Source: a virus
Direction: 5' to 3' (one strand)
DNA: 40,180 nt
IMG/VR virus record: IMGVR_UViG_3300045741_000123
Coordinates: 1-40,180 of that record
In this document: positions 27,631-36,058 of the stretch, piece by piece
Position numbering within the stretch: the first letter of the stretch is position 1
How the letters are laid out: the number at the start of each line of letters is the position of its first letter
Notes under the pieces: model-generated
What the model was told of the DNA's origin: nothing
Seen by the model: the letters and a program-made list of their open reading frames with translations, nothing else
Databases searched by the model: none
Position numbers and translations under genes: made by a program

Positions 27631-28368
27631 CTAGGTACCAAACCCGGTGATCGGGACCGATTGCTGTCCGATCATCTGGTCAACCCCTCTGAGCGCCCCG
27701 GGTCGCGTCAGCGAGAGGATGGGCACGAAGGAGTCATGGCCTCGGGCGAAGTCCAGTGCCGACGTATAGTCTTGCTGCGCCGAGACGGTATCGAACCCGT
27801 GCGCCTTGAGCCAAGCCAGTTTCAGCCCTCGGCTAATCACGAGCGAGTCGAACTGGATGATGTTGTCCGAGGCGATTGGGTAGTCCTGGTAGATGTCCGA
27901 CGGGAGTGATGGCACTCGAACCCAGCCACTACTCTGGTACTCGAAAGCGATGCTGTAGCCGCCGGGGGTGTTCGTGTCCGGGTACAGGTAGATCGCTCCG
28001 GCCATCGGCCGGAACAGTACCGTGAACACCACGTTGACGAGTCGGGCCTTTAGGTACTGCCATTCCTGAGCGGAAAGAGGGCCGCCGAGCGGGAGTCTGT
28101 TCGTCCGGTTCCAACCGCTTTGGTCCAGCATCTCATGGAAGTCGGAGGGCAACGGATAGGTAGCCGTTCCCTGCACCGTGGTGAAGGCGTACTCCTTCCG
28201 GAGAATCGTCCATTGATGCTGATGCAGGACTTCTCGGCCGACCGCCTTGAGAAGCGTGCACATCTGTGTTGCGTTGGAGTCGTCGGAAGCGAACGGGTCC
28301 GACACGGCAGTCAGACCCAACTCGACCATCGCGTCCGAGATGATCTGCCCTGCCGTGTCGAATGCCAT
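27631..28368 (-). CDS. Head-tail adaptor / tail tubular protein A-like
   Basis: A 245-residue protein beginning MAFDTAGQIISDAMVELGL..., with LKAVGREVLHQHQWTILRKEYAFTTVQGTATYPLPSDFHEM, the pattern of podovirus adaptor proteins: an N-terminal helical bundle, then WxxxxxEYxFxTVxGxxxYxLPxDF. A Pro/Tyr-rich strand region (AGAIYLYPDTN) and a helical end follow. It likely joins the portal to the nozzle. Confidence 0.7.
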   Translation of the reverse strand: MAFDTAGQIISDAMVELGLTAVSDPFASDDSNATQMCTLLKAVGREVLHQHQWTILRKEYAFTTVQGTATYPLPSDFHEMLDQSGWNRTNRLPLGGPLSAQEWQYLKARLVNVVFTVLFRPMAGAIYLYPDTNTPGGYSIAFEYQSSGWVRVPSLPSDIYQDYPIASDNIIQFDSLVISRGLKLAWLKAHGFDTVSAQQDYTSALDFARGHDSFVPILSLTRPGALRGVDQMIGQQSVPITGFGT

Positions 28369-28370
28369 TC

Positions 28371-28958
28371 CTACTTCCTCCGGCTAGCGGATTCCTCGAC
28401 CTTCTTCCCAAGCTCGTCCACGACGGCCTTGAGTAGCGCGATCTCCTCGTCCCGCTTGTTCAGCTCCGACTGGAGTGCCTGGGCTGGAGCCGCGCCTGCT
28501 ACGGCATCTAGGTACTGCTGGGTCTTCTGCTTGAGACCCTGGAACCCCATCACCCGCTGACCGTTGGCATCGGACATGGTGATGACTTGCTCTGCCGTGC
28601 GGACCCCGTAGTAGTTCAGTTCCGCGACCTGAGCCGGGGACATGAACGGGAGCATGGACAGAGGGGTACCGGTCTGCGGCTGCTCCTTGTTGTTCTTGAA
28701 CGCCTTGAACTGGTCAGGGAACTCAGCCTGGTCGGTGATCCGAACGGGACGGTGGACGACGTTATCCTTGTCGCCCGGGATCCACTTGGTGATGAAGTCC
28801 ACGTCTCGGAACACCGGTTTGCCGGCCTTCTCCGACGCATCCATGTCCTGCTCTGCCAGGATCGAGAAGCGGACTGTGATTCGGTTGGCGTTAGCGGGCT
28901 GGATGCCCATCTGCTGGCGCAGCATTTCCATCGTCGCGTCGTCTGCGATCTCTGCCAC
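28371..28958 (-). CDS. Unrecognised head-region protein with C-terminal coiled coil
   Basis: A 195-residue protein; start chosen at GTG 28958 behind a good GGAGGCAAC ribosome-binding site, since the longer frame would start within the terminator at 28981-29019. The N-terminal half is alpha/beta (NRITVRFSILAEQDMDASEKAGKPVFRDVDFITKWIPGDKDNV). MSPAQVAELNYYGVRTAEQV could be a helix-hairpin-helix-like unit. The end is a coiled coil (LNKRDEEIALLKAVVDELGKKVEES). Position suggests a head protein; function unknown. Confidence 0.6.
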   Translation of the reverse strand: MAEIADDATMEMLRQQMGIQPANANRITVRFSILAEQDMDASEKAGKPVFRDVDFITKWIPGDKDNVVHRPVRITDQAEFPDQFKAFKNNKEQPQTGTPLSMLPFMSPAQVAELNYYGVRTAEQVITMSDANGQRVMGFQGLKQKTQQYLDAVAGAAPAQALQSELNKRDEEIALLKAVVDELGKKVEESASRRK

Positions 28959-28980
28959 GTTGCCTCCGGTACTCCCCCGG

Positions 28981-29019
28981 TAAAAGGCCCGCCCCACCCG
29001 GGGGAAGGAGGGGCGGGCC
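28981..29019 (-). terminator. Rho-independent terminator after capsid genes
   Basis: On the minus strand, a perfect 10-bp GC stem (arms 29019-29010 and 28995-28986) with a 14-nt loop is followed by TTTTA (28985-28981). It lies 19 bp past the decoration-protein stop. It would terminate or attenuate late transcription after the capsid genes, raising their message relative to tail genes. Confidence 0.85.
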
Positions 29020-29037
29020 CCCTGCTACTACTACAAC

Positions 29038-29640
29038 CTACCAAGCCGCGTTGGTCGCGCCGCGCCCCAGGAGGAACGGCCGGTCCAACTCGACGGTGAG
29101 AGCGCAGTACGCGCCGGCCAGCGAAGTGGCCGAGCCATCCGTGGAGGTGAACGAGTTCGGGAGCACGACGCCGCGAAGCTCCAGATACTCGTTGCTAGCC
29201 GCAGAGGAGGCGAGCTGACCCGCCGTCCCCTTGGGCAGATAGGCGCTGCCCGGGATGGTGAACGCGACGTTGGTGTAAGCGCCGTTGTCGAACTTCCCGT
29301 CCACGCCAACCCAGCACCAGACGTTGGTGGCAGAGGCAGGGGCGCCAGCGATACCCACCGGGAAGATGGACCCGGAGTTACCGTTGGTCAGCAGCACGGC
29401 GCTGTTGTTGATGATCTGGACGAACTGACCCGCGCTAGCGACGTTCGACCCCTGGCAGAGCACCGCCCAGGCGCAACCGGCATTGCTGCTGCCGGTCTGG
29501 TTGTCGCGGAACCGGACTTCCTGACCGAAGGCAGCCGGAGGGTACACGTTTGCCGATGTGGCGAACGTGCCGCTCTGGTTGAACGTCGGCATCCCAGGAG
29601 TCGGATCGACGGGGACGTAGCTGATAGTAGGAGCACCCAT
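29038..29640 (-). CDS. Capsid-associated structural protein (decoration-like)
   Basis: A 200-residue, beta-rich, Ala/Gly/Asn-rich protein (MGAPTISYVPVDPTPGMPTFNQSG..., GCAWAVLCQGSNVASAGQFVQIINNSAVLL...). It lies 19 bp after the major capsid gene and before the terminator, where abundant capsid accessory or decoration proteins are often encoded. No direct family match is recognised. Confidence 0.55.
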   Translation of the reverse strand: MGAPTISYVPVDPTPGMPTFNQSGTFATSANVYPPAAFGQEVRFRDNQTGSSNAGCAWAVLCQGSNVASAGQFVQIINNSAVLLTNGNSGSIFPVGIAGAPASATNVWCWVGVDGKFDNGAYTNVAFTIPGSAYLPKGTAGQLASSAASNEYLELRGVVLPNSFTSTDGSATSLAGAYCALTVELDRPFLLGRGATNAAW

Positions 29641-29659
29641 GTTTTATGTCCTCTCCTGG

Positions 29660-30664
29660 CTAGTTGGTCTGGTAGCGGCCATGGAACTTACGGCCGGAGC
29701 AAGTGAGGTTGCCAGCCCAGGCGAGGATCTGAACCTCGGCGTCCTGGCTCACGCTGTAGCGCCGGTTCGGGGACAGGCTGACCATGTTGCGGTCCTTGTG
29801 TGGCCGCCACTTGAGGTACTTGGTGTTGAGGAAGTACATCGAGCCGTGGTCGGCAGCGCCGGTCGTGTACGCGAAGCCGCCGATACCGCCGTCCAGCACC
29901 ACGTCCGCGCCCATGAACTTCTGGCTAACGAACCCGAGGTTCGCTTCCTCGGTACCGGTGAAACGCTGGATGAGCTGGAGGCTGGCGACGAACTTGCCCC
30001 AGACATCGTTGTCCATGAGGATCAGATCGGGCCGGTCCTGACCGCGAACCAGGTTCGACCAGACGCCGTTCATGATACCCTGAATGGTGGTGCTCGACGG
30101 GGTGGTGGACGAACCCGGCGAATAGGACCGCCAGAACGCGGTGATGGTGCCGGTGGCCGGGGTGATCCCGCCGTAGGCAGTGGTCTGGGACGCGGTGGCC
30201 GTCACCGGGACAGCAGCGTCGAGGCCGGTGATCGCCTTGCCGCCGAACGAGGTACCGTCACCATAGATCCCCTGGGACAGCAGGTTCGCCATGGTAGCCT
30301 CAGCAACGGAAACCCGGGACTCCAGGAGATCGATCATCGACTCCTTGCCCGAGTTCTGGAGCTGCTCCAAGCCGCTGATGACGACCGGAACCGCGTACTG
30401 CTTGAGCTGGTACTGCGCGGCGCTGATCACGTCCTGCGCGGCGACCGGCAGCAGATCGTAGCCCGAGTAGGCGCTACCGTTGCCGTTCTCCGAGAAGGAC
30501 AGCTCCTCTAGGATCTGGGAGCCTCCAGAGACGGTCTTGATGTTGCCCCGCTTCTGGATCCAGGTGAGGAGGCCGTTGTTCTTGGTGACGTTATCAGCGA
30601 TCTTCTTGCTGCGCGACTCGATGGTCGTCGCCACGATGTCGGTGATGCTTGAGGGGAAAGCCAT
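29660..30664 (-). CDS. Major capsid protein
   Basis: A 334-residue HK97-fold-type coat protein. Features: an N-terminal helix (ITDIVATTIESRSKKIADNVTKNNGLLTWIQKRG), an E-loop-like strand pair (GGSQILEELSFSENGNGSAYSGYD), a spine helix region (SGKESMIDLLESRVSVAEATMANLLSQGIYGDGTSFGGKAITGL) and a C-terminal A-domain with DLILMDNDVWGKFVASLQ...QKFMGADVVLDGGIGG. It lies directly after the scaffold gene and a structured leader, and before a terminator, as expected for the most expressed virion gene. Length is typical. Confidence 0.85.
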   Translation of the reverse strand: MAFPSSITDIVATTIESRSKKIADNVTKNNGLLTWIQKRGNIKTVSGGSQILEELSFSENGNGSAYSGYDLLPVAAQDVISAAQYQLKQYAVPVVISGLEQLQNSGKESMIDLLESRVSVAEATMANLLSQGIYGDGTSFGGKAITGLDAAVPVTATASQTTAYGGITPATGTITAFWRSYSPGSSTTPSSTTIQGIMNGVWSNLVRGQDRPDLILMDNDVWGKFVASLQLIQRFTGTEEANLGFVSQKFMGADVVLDGGIGGFAYTTGAADHGSMYFLNTKYLKWRPHKDRNMVSLSPNRRYSVSQDAEVQILAWAGNLTCSGRKFHGRYQTN

Positions 30665-30777
30665 GAGGTCACTCCGCGAAGGCTATGTGCGCGACTCTTG
30701 CGCGTGGACGGGACGATCCCGTTCGCCGCGCCCCGTCGCGGGGCCTTGCTACGAAGTGAGTGAGCCCTAGTTGGCTC
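30665..30777 (-). promoter_or_regulatory. Structured leader before major capsid gene
   Basis: The 113-bp gap has three hairpins: GAGCC/GGCTC (30762-30777), GCCCCG/CGGGGC with a TCG loop (30730-30744) and ACGGGA/TCCCGT with a CGA loop (30708-30722). A GGAG site lies before ATG 30664. There are no T-runs. It may be an mRNA processing or stabilising leader, or may hold a promoter; no clear -35/-10 pair is seen. Confidence 0.5.
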
Positions 30778-31869
30778 TCACGTCCTACGGCTCTGCAACT
30801 TCTCGAACGCCGCTTCCAGATCGTCCCTTAGCGTGCCCCCCGACTGGACCGTTGGACCGGTGGCCGGTTGAGCCCTGACGCTGGAAGATGCTGCCATTGC
30901 CCGCTGCGTGGCGCCTTGCGTCGCAGCGGCCCTCCTTTGCTCTAGTACCCTTGACACATCTGGGTGCAGAGCAACGGCGCGATTGTATGCGTCACGAGCG
31001 CTCAAGGCAACCCCACGCCGAGAGGCCACTTCTAGCAAGTCGGCCATGTCTTGACGCACATCGTCAAAGAACTCCTCCTGCTCAATTTCTCCAAGGGCGT
31101 CGGCTGCCTGCTGCTGGACCCGGACGCTCTGCTGCTCCAATAGCGCGTCCAGACGCGGGTCCCTGAACTGCCTTGGGTCAGGTTGCTGGTACTGAGGCTG
31201 AACGACTTGCTGTGGTGACTGACCCGAAAGGAGCTCACCAAGCGTAGGGATATCGACACCATACGTCGTGATAAGATTGGCGATTATCTGGGCACGCATC
31301 GGAGCTGCTCCAGTCGCCAGTGCCGCAGCGGTCCTCAAAAGGGTACCGACCGCTTGAATAGGCTCCCCGCCGTCCGCGCGAATCATCGCCTCGTAGGGGG
31401 CAATCGTCTCCTTGAACTTCTGGTGGGTCTGGCGAGCCTCGGCCGTCTCGTTCAGGGTATGGCTGATCTCCCGCTCCCGCCGGATGACTTCCTGCTGGAC
31501 ATCAGGTGGTAGTTTGTCCCACCCCTCTCTCGCGGTAGGCTTCCATGAAGCTGGAGCGCGGACCTTGGGCCGCTCCGGCTCTACCGGCTTCGGCGCTTCC
31601 TCGGGCGGCTTTGCCTCGGTCGGGGGCGGCTCAGTCTTGGCCTCAACGGGGGGCAGCGCCAGCTCCTTTTGCTTCTCGGCTGGCTTGTCACCGATCTTGG
31701 ACGCGAAACGGCCCTTGTCGTCCCTGGGCTTCTCCTCATCAGCCTTGCCCCCGATAGGCTCAGACGGGACCACCTCGGCCGGGGTCGGCTCTGTAACCGG
31801 CTCCGCAGGCTTCTCGACCGCTTCCATCGCTGCGGCGATATCTTCTCTCAGGCTAGTCTCGTCGGCCAT
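30778..31869 (-). CDS. Capsid scaffolding protein candidate
   Basis: A 363-residue highly charged protein: an acidic/Pro-rich N-terminus (KPAEPVTEPTPAEVVPSEP), a DDKGRFASK motif common in phage scaffolds (about 50-58), a helix region PASWKPTAREGWDKLPPDVQQEVIRREREISHTLNE, Gln-rich helices and a C-terminal helix (LRDDLEAAFEKLQSRR). Helix-rich, charged proteins directly upstream of the coat gene are the usual scaffolds; the C-terminal helix would bind coat. No protease motif is seen. Confidence 0.72.
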   Translation of the reverse strand: MADETSLREDIAAAMEAVEKPAEPVTEPTPAEVVPSEPIGGKADEEKPRDDKGRFASKIGDKPAEKQKELALPPVEAKTEPPPTEAKPPEEAPKPVEPERPKVRAPASWKPTAREGWDKLPPDVQQEVIRREREISHTLNETAEARQTHQKFKETIAPYEAMIRADGGEPIQAVGTLLRTAAALATGAAPMRAQIIANLITTYGVDIPTLGELLSGQSPQQVVQPQYQQPDPRQFRDPRLDALLEQQSVRVQQQAADALGEIEQEEFFDDVRQDMADLLEVASRRGVALSARDAYNRAVALHPDVSRVLEQRRAAATQGATQRAMAASSSVRAQPATGPTVQSGGTLRDDLEAAFEKLQSRRT

Positions 31870-31888
31870 GGTTCCCCCGATAGGAGCG

Positions 31889-32074
31889 TTACTCCTTCGT
31901 CTCCTCGTCCAACTGCTTGAGCCGTTCCCGCTTCTTCTTCACGGCCTCCAACGGCATCACGACTGCCGGCAATTTCTCCGCGATCTTCTCGGCCGGCGGC
32001 TTCTCATCCTTCTCTTCGGCCGGAGGCTTCGGCTTGCGGAGCAACTTCGCCATTGCTTCCTGTAGCGTACCCAT
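31889..32074 (-). CDS. Small charged head-region protein
   Basis: A 61-residue Lys/Glu/Pro-rich protein (MGTLQEAMAKLLRKPKPPAEEKDEKPP...KKKRERLKQLDEETKE), mostly helix-forming. ATG 32074 follows a good GGGAGGAAGG site. It lies between the portal-side genes and the scaffold. Function unknown. Confidence 0.6.
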   Translation of the reverse strand: MGTLQEAMAKLLRKPKPPAEEKDEKPPAEKIAEKLPAVVMPLEAVKKKRERLKQLDEETKE

Positions 32075-32204
32075 GGACCTTCCTCCCTGTCAGAGTAGCA
32101 ACCTTGAACCGATACGCTCTCACGCAGTCAGGGCAGGGCAGCCGACCGATTTCGGCGCACTCCTCTGGCGAGGCATAGACGAACCCTAGTGGACAATCGC
32201 TCAA
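32004..32204 (-). CDS. Small CPxC protein, overlapping neighbour
   Basis: A 66-residue frame starting at TTG 32204, which overlaps the upstream TGA (TTGA). It has CPLGFVYASPEECAEIGRLPCPDC, four cysteines for a possible zinc site, then a basic tail. It overlaps the next gene by 71 bp, so its C-terminal part may not be real. The first half has better protein character. Confidence 0.45.
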   Translation of the reverse strand: MSDCPLGFVYASPEECAEIGRLPCPDCVRAYRFKVATLTGRKVHGYATGSNGEVAPQAEASGRREG

Positions 32205-32539
32205 CCGCGTCTCCGCTCCAGCACGTTATAGGCCGCCCTTTCCAGCGTCTCGCGGCGCTCCTTGGCGTACTCGCGCTCGTACTCCTTACGCTTGTTCGCG
32301 TACCACTCCGGGCTAAAATCACCGGAGTTGGTAACGTTGTGAGCCTTCATGTATTCCTTGTGCTTCCGGCGGGACCCGATGTCCGCTCCATCAGTCGCCT
32401 TGGTGTTCTCGTAGAACCGATCCACCATTATAGGCGCGTTCTTGGCCTCGACCGGAGGCTCCCATCCGATATCGGCCTCGGAAACGAACCCATTGGCGGA
32501 AGCCTTGGGGTGTCCCGGTCGGTAGAAGTACCTAGCCAT
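32201..32539 (-). CDS. Unrecognised portal-adjacent protein
   Basis: A 112-residue basic protein (MARYFYRPGHPKASANGFVSEADIGWEPPVEAKNAPIMVDRFYENTKATDGADIGSRRKHKEYMKAHNVT...) ending in an Arg/Glu-rich helix. It overlaps the portal stop by 8 bp. Proteins of this type follow the portal gene in several podoviruses, but no role is known to me. Confidence 0.65.
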   Translation of the reverse strand: MARYFYRPGHPKASANGFVSEADIGWEPPVEAKNAPIMVDRFYENTKATDGADIGSRRKHKEYMKAHNVTNSGDFSPEWYANKRKEYEREYAKERRETLERAAYNVLERRRG

Positions 32540-34664
32540 TGTTCCCCGTCTCCTTGCTAGTGGCCTTCAACGCTTCGGCCCTGGTCTTGGCCTCCAACTG
32601 CTGCATCGACTGCTCATGCTCTGCCTGACCATGAGCGGCATCGAGATTGGCCTTGTGGATGTCCACCGCCGTCTTGGCTTGGTGCGCCTTCAAGTCCATG
32701 AGCTTCGCTGCGAGGTCCGCCTTCATCTTGGTCTGCTGCTGGGCGATGCCCATCTGCGCCTTCTGGCCCTCGGCCTGGGCCTTCACCTGAGCCACTTGGA
32801 GTTGCGGATTCGGAGGTGGAGGCTGCATCTGTGCCTGCTGGGCTGCCTGCGTAGCCGCGAGAACCATCTGGTCAAGAACGCCCTCGATGGTGGACCCTCC
32901 CCGGAAACCGGCGATGGCCCACTGTAGCATCTGGAGCAGGTACGGCATGGCCCAAGGTGCCGCCTGACCCACGGGTAGGCTGGACTGGAGGAACTGGCTG
33001 ATCGCCATCAGGAACTCGCTGCGCTCCTGCTTGACGGCAGCCATGTCGGCCATACTGACCGACTCAGGCTTCACCTCGATCCGATACTGGTAGAAGTTGC
33101 TCTTGACGAGTCCGACCGCCTGCTGCGCGAGCTGCTGGTCTGCACCGACCATGTATTGGATGTTGGACCGCTCTACGATGGTCTTGGGATCGAAGTGCTT
33201 GGAGATGATCTCTGCCTTGAGCGACTGAACATCGGATGCGAATCGGGCGAAGTCGTTCTGGAGTCGCTGCACCCTAGCCGAAGCGAACTTGGCCTTGAGG
33301 GACTGTTCCGTCGCCGTTGCGCCGCTCTGGCTCTGGCCCCGCATGATGTCGCTCATGCCAGTGACCTGATAGAGCACCTGCATCAGCTCAGACCGGTATT
33401 CGCGGAGTACCTGTAGAGCGCCGACGATCTGCTCCAGTGGAAGCCAGTCCACGACCCCGGCTAGGCCTCCCTTCTCCTTGAAGGCCGCGAAGTTGTCGAT
33501 TGGGATGAGTTCATTCGCCACCGACTCGGACAAGAGCCGTCGGATTCCTTCATCGCTCTTGTCGTAGACACCTCGAACGGCGATGGCGCGCTCCAGGAGC
33601 GTGATCCTGGTGCTGACCATATCCACTTCATCGTAGAGGTCTTGGGCCAGCACGTAGTCCGCGCGTTGCACGAACTTAGTCGTGGTGACGTTGGCGATCA
33701 GCGGCCGGGGGCAGGGGAAAAACCCGTCCAGTCCCAGCGGGTCCTCCTTCACGTCAAGGATCTTGTCGAAGCCCTTGACCCACCAGTAGCACTTGCGATC
33801 TTCCTTGCACCAGATTTCCCAGACATCGGCACGGGCCCAAGGATCGTTCTTGAGGCCGTCGTTTTCGTCCTTCTGGATGTTCCGGTTCTGGGCGAGCGGA
33901 ACCTGCTCCCCGTACTCCGGGAAGCGCTTGCGCATGGCGTCGCGGGTCATCGGGGCCTTGAAGGCTACCCAGCGAACCTCATCCCAGGTACGGCACGGGG
34001 ACCAGCGGAAGTCCTCCCAGTGGACGTAATCGCAGTCCACATCCTCATGCGTCTTTACCGGGTCAGGGGTATAGGCCGGCGCAAGTTCCTTCCCGCTATC
34101 CTGCATCTCCCCGCCACAGGATGGGCAGGGGACCGCCTCTCCGACCGGCATCGGGGCCCGCGTGGTGCACTGCGGGCAGGTATGGTCGTTGATGGGCGGA
34201 ACCTCGTCCTGCTCATCGAAGTCCGCTTCGTACCGTAGCCGCATCTGGCCCAGACCAGGCAGCAGCCGGTCCTCCAAGCAGTTCTCCAGGGCGCCCGCGT
34301 AAGTATCCGAATCTCTTTCGATGTCCGTGTTGAGGAGACGCTGGAGGATTTCCGCACCGAGGCGGGCAACCTTGTCGTCATGGTCCGCGAAGCGGCGCTT
34401 CACATCGACCTTCGGCTCCTTCCCGTATAGAAGGGCCTGGAGTGTCTGGACGTTTGAGGTGAACAGATTGACTCTCGTTTCCCCGTCGTTCCGCAGTTCC
34501 GAGCGGTTATCGAGGAAGCGCTTCACGACCTTGGCGCCTGACTCCAAGGCGTATTTCTGGTTCTCCTCCGCGGCAGCCATCTCGGCGGACCACTTCGCCG
34601 CCAGGCCGGTCGGGGAATACTCGAACTGATCCTGCGACTCCATCTTTCCGACTGTCTCACTCAT
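32532..34664 (-). CDS. Portal protein with zinc-ribbon insertion
   Basis: A 710-residue podovirus-type portal, the dodecameric ring through which DNA is packaged and ejected. N-terminal helical stem region, then LFTSNVQTLQALLYGKEPKVDVKRR typical of this portal class. At residues 160-190 an unusual insertion carries C163-C166 and C180-C183 (HTCPQC...PCPSCGG). The core continues with DCDYVHWEDFRWSPCRTWDEVRWVAFK and YQVTGMSDIMRGQSQSGATATEQSLKAKFASARVQRLQNDFARF, highly typical. The last ~120 residues are a Gln-rich coiled coil (barrel/core contact). It overlaps TerL by 4 bp. Confidence 0.88.
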   Translation of the reverse strand: MSETVGKMESQDQFEYSPTGLAAKWSAEMAAAEENQKYALESGAKVVKRFLDNRSELRNDGETRVNLFTSNVQTLQALLYGKEPKVDVKRRFADHDDKVARLGAEILQRLLNTDIERDSDTYAGALENCLEDRLLPGLGQMRLRYEADFDEQDEVPPINDHTCPQCTTRAPMPVGEAVPCPSCGGEMQDSGKELAPAYTPDPVKTHEDVDCDYVHWEDFRWSPCRTWDEVRWVAFKAPMTRDAMRKRFPEYGEQVPLAQNRNIQKDENDGLKNDPWARADVWEIWCKEDRKCYWWVKGFDKILDVKEDPLGLDGFFPCPRPLIANVTTTKFVQRADYVLAQDLYDEVDMVSTRITLLERAIAVRGVYDKSDEGIRRLLSESVANELIPIDNFAAFKEKGGLAGVVDWLPLEQIVGALQVLREYRSELMQVLYQVTGMSDIMRGQSQSGATATEQSLKAKFASARVQRLQNDFARFASDVQSLKAEIISKHFDPKTIVERSNIQYMVGADQQLAQQAVGLVKSNFYQYRIEVKPESVSMADMAAVKQERSEFLMAISQFLQSSLPVGQAAPWAMPYLLQMLQWAIAGFRGGSTIEGVLDQMVLAATQAAQQAQMQPPPPNPQLQVAQVKAQAEGQKAQMGIAQQQTKMKADLAAKLMDLKAHQAKTAVDIHKANLDAAHGQAEHEQSMQQLEAKTRAEALKATSKETGNNG

Positions 34665-36058
34665 GCGATTCTCCTACGCCCCGAGATGGAGAGCACCCGG
34701 TCATCATGGAGTTGGTCAAGCGTGAAGCTGTGGTGTAGCGGCTTGGCGACTGGTTCAACCTTCTTCGGCTCCGGCTTCCGGATGCGAAGTTCGGAAGCCT
34801 TGACTACGGCCGCGGTGTATCGGAAGGCATCGCTCGCGTGGCTAGACCAGTCGTGGCTGGGCCTAGTCGAGTAGTCATTCTTGTCCTCGTCGTACTCGTA
34901 ATGGTACTCGCGCAGGCACTTGATGCCTTCAACAGTGCGCGGGTGGAACCGAACGCCGTTCAGGATCATCCACCGTGCAGCCTGGATCCCTTCCAGAAGT
35001 GGCAGGTTTGGGCCAACGGACACCTGTCCGGGGTACTTTCGGAGGAACTGGTTGAGGATGGATACACCAGCAGCGAGGGTTGTCTGCCGTGCATCGTGCG
35101 GGAGCCAGTGCTTGACGTACTTGTACGGCTTCCCGTCGATGACCTTGAAGTAGTGGTCGAGCGGTTGTCCGTGATCTTCATAGTAGTCGATGAAATGAAC
35201 GAGGTTGTCTTTTACCTGCCAGAACCAGATGGCAGTCGAGTCCGTAAAACCCAGGTCCCACGAAGTAAATACGTCCCCGTAGGAAGGGTCGAAGTCTGCA
35301 AGTCCTCCCTGTCGCTCAACATCGTCAATGAGATCGCCCCAGACGGAACCGACAAGCGCAGCGGTCCAGTCGCAGAGGTACTCCTGCTTGATGAAGGCTT
35401 CTGGTTTCCCGCTCGCCCGTTCCTCTTGGATGGTCTTGTCGGGGTCATAGGCCCTCGTATCGTAGAGAGTCTTGAGGTCGCAGTACCAAGCAGCATCCGA
35501 CTTGGCGCGGTCGTACAGATCCTTCGCGTGGTTCGAGCCTCTGGGAGTCGTGATGTAGACTTCCCAGCCGTCGTTTTCCCGGAGCATCGGGGAGATCAGG
35601 TTGGTGGAGCGAGGAGAGCAGATCGCGTATTCGCTGTAGACGACGCCCACCGGACCGGCACCGACGATTTCCACCCGGTCTGAGCCGATGAGCCGCCAGA
35701 TCGAGCCGCACTTCAACTCGATCATCATCTGCTGCTCATCCTTGCGCTTCACGATGGAGCCCGGACGCTTCGGGTCGAGGAAGCCGGGAAAGACGTTCTC
35801 CAGGGTCCGCTTTCCCTCGCGGGTGAATCCTTCCCAGATGGCCTTCCGAGCCTGGGCCTGCGTGGGGTAGACGTGCCAATAGGCTCCCTTGCGCTGGTGA
35901 GCCATCTTGGCTGTCTGATGGAGCGCCACCAGATCCTTGCCAGAACGGCGATGCCAGACGTTGATGGCCTTCTTCCCGCCGTTGTCCATGAAGTCCATGA
36001 ACGGGATCTGGTATGGCCTAGGCGTGAAGTCGTTGGGGAGGTTGATCTGTTCTCTCAT
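34661..36058 (-). CDS. terL: Terminase large subunit
   Basis: A 465-residue packaging ATPase and nuclease; start chosen at ATG 36058 (MREQINLPNDFTPRPYQ), which overlaps the upstream stop (ATGA). Adenine-motif Q near residue 17; Walker A variant WHRRSGKD (35-42); Walker B VVYSEYA with E143; coupling motif ITTPRG (169-173). The C-terminal RNase H-like nuclease has SWDLGFTDSTAIW (D268, D273) and a final HDWSSHASDAFRY acidic site. Length is normal. It pumps DNA into the prohead through the portal encoded next. Confidence 0.93.
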   Translation of the reverse strand: MREQINLPNDFTPRPYQIPFMDFMDNGGKKAINVWHRRSGKDLVALHQTAKMAHQRKGAYWHVYPTQAQARKAIWEGFTREGKRTLENVFPGFLDPKRPGSIVKRKDEQQMMIELKCGSIWRLIGSDRVEIVGAGPVGVVYSEYAICSPRSTNLISPMLRENDGWEVYITTPRGSNHAKDLYDRAKSDAAWYCDLKTLYDTRAYDPDKTIQEERASGKPEAFIKQEYLCDWTAALVGSVWGDLIDDVERQGGLADFDPSYGDVFTSWDLGFTDSTAIWFWQVKDNLVHFIDYYEDHGQPLDHYFKVIDGKPYKYVKHWLPHDARQTTLAAGVSILNQFLRKYPGQVSVGPNLPLLEGIQAARWMILNGVRFHPRTVEGIKCLREYHYEYDEDKNDYSTRPSHDWSSHASDAFRYTAAVVKASELRIRKPEPKKVEPVAKPLHHSFTLDQLHDDRVLSISGRRRIA

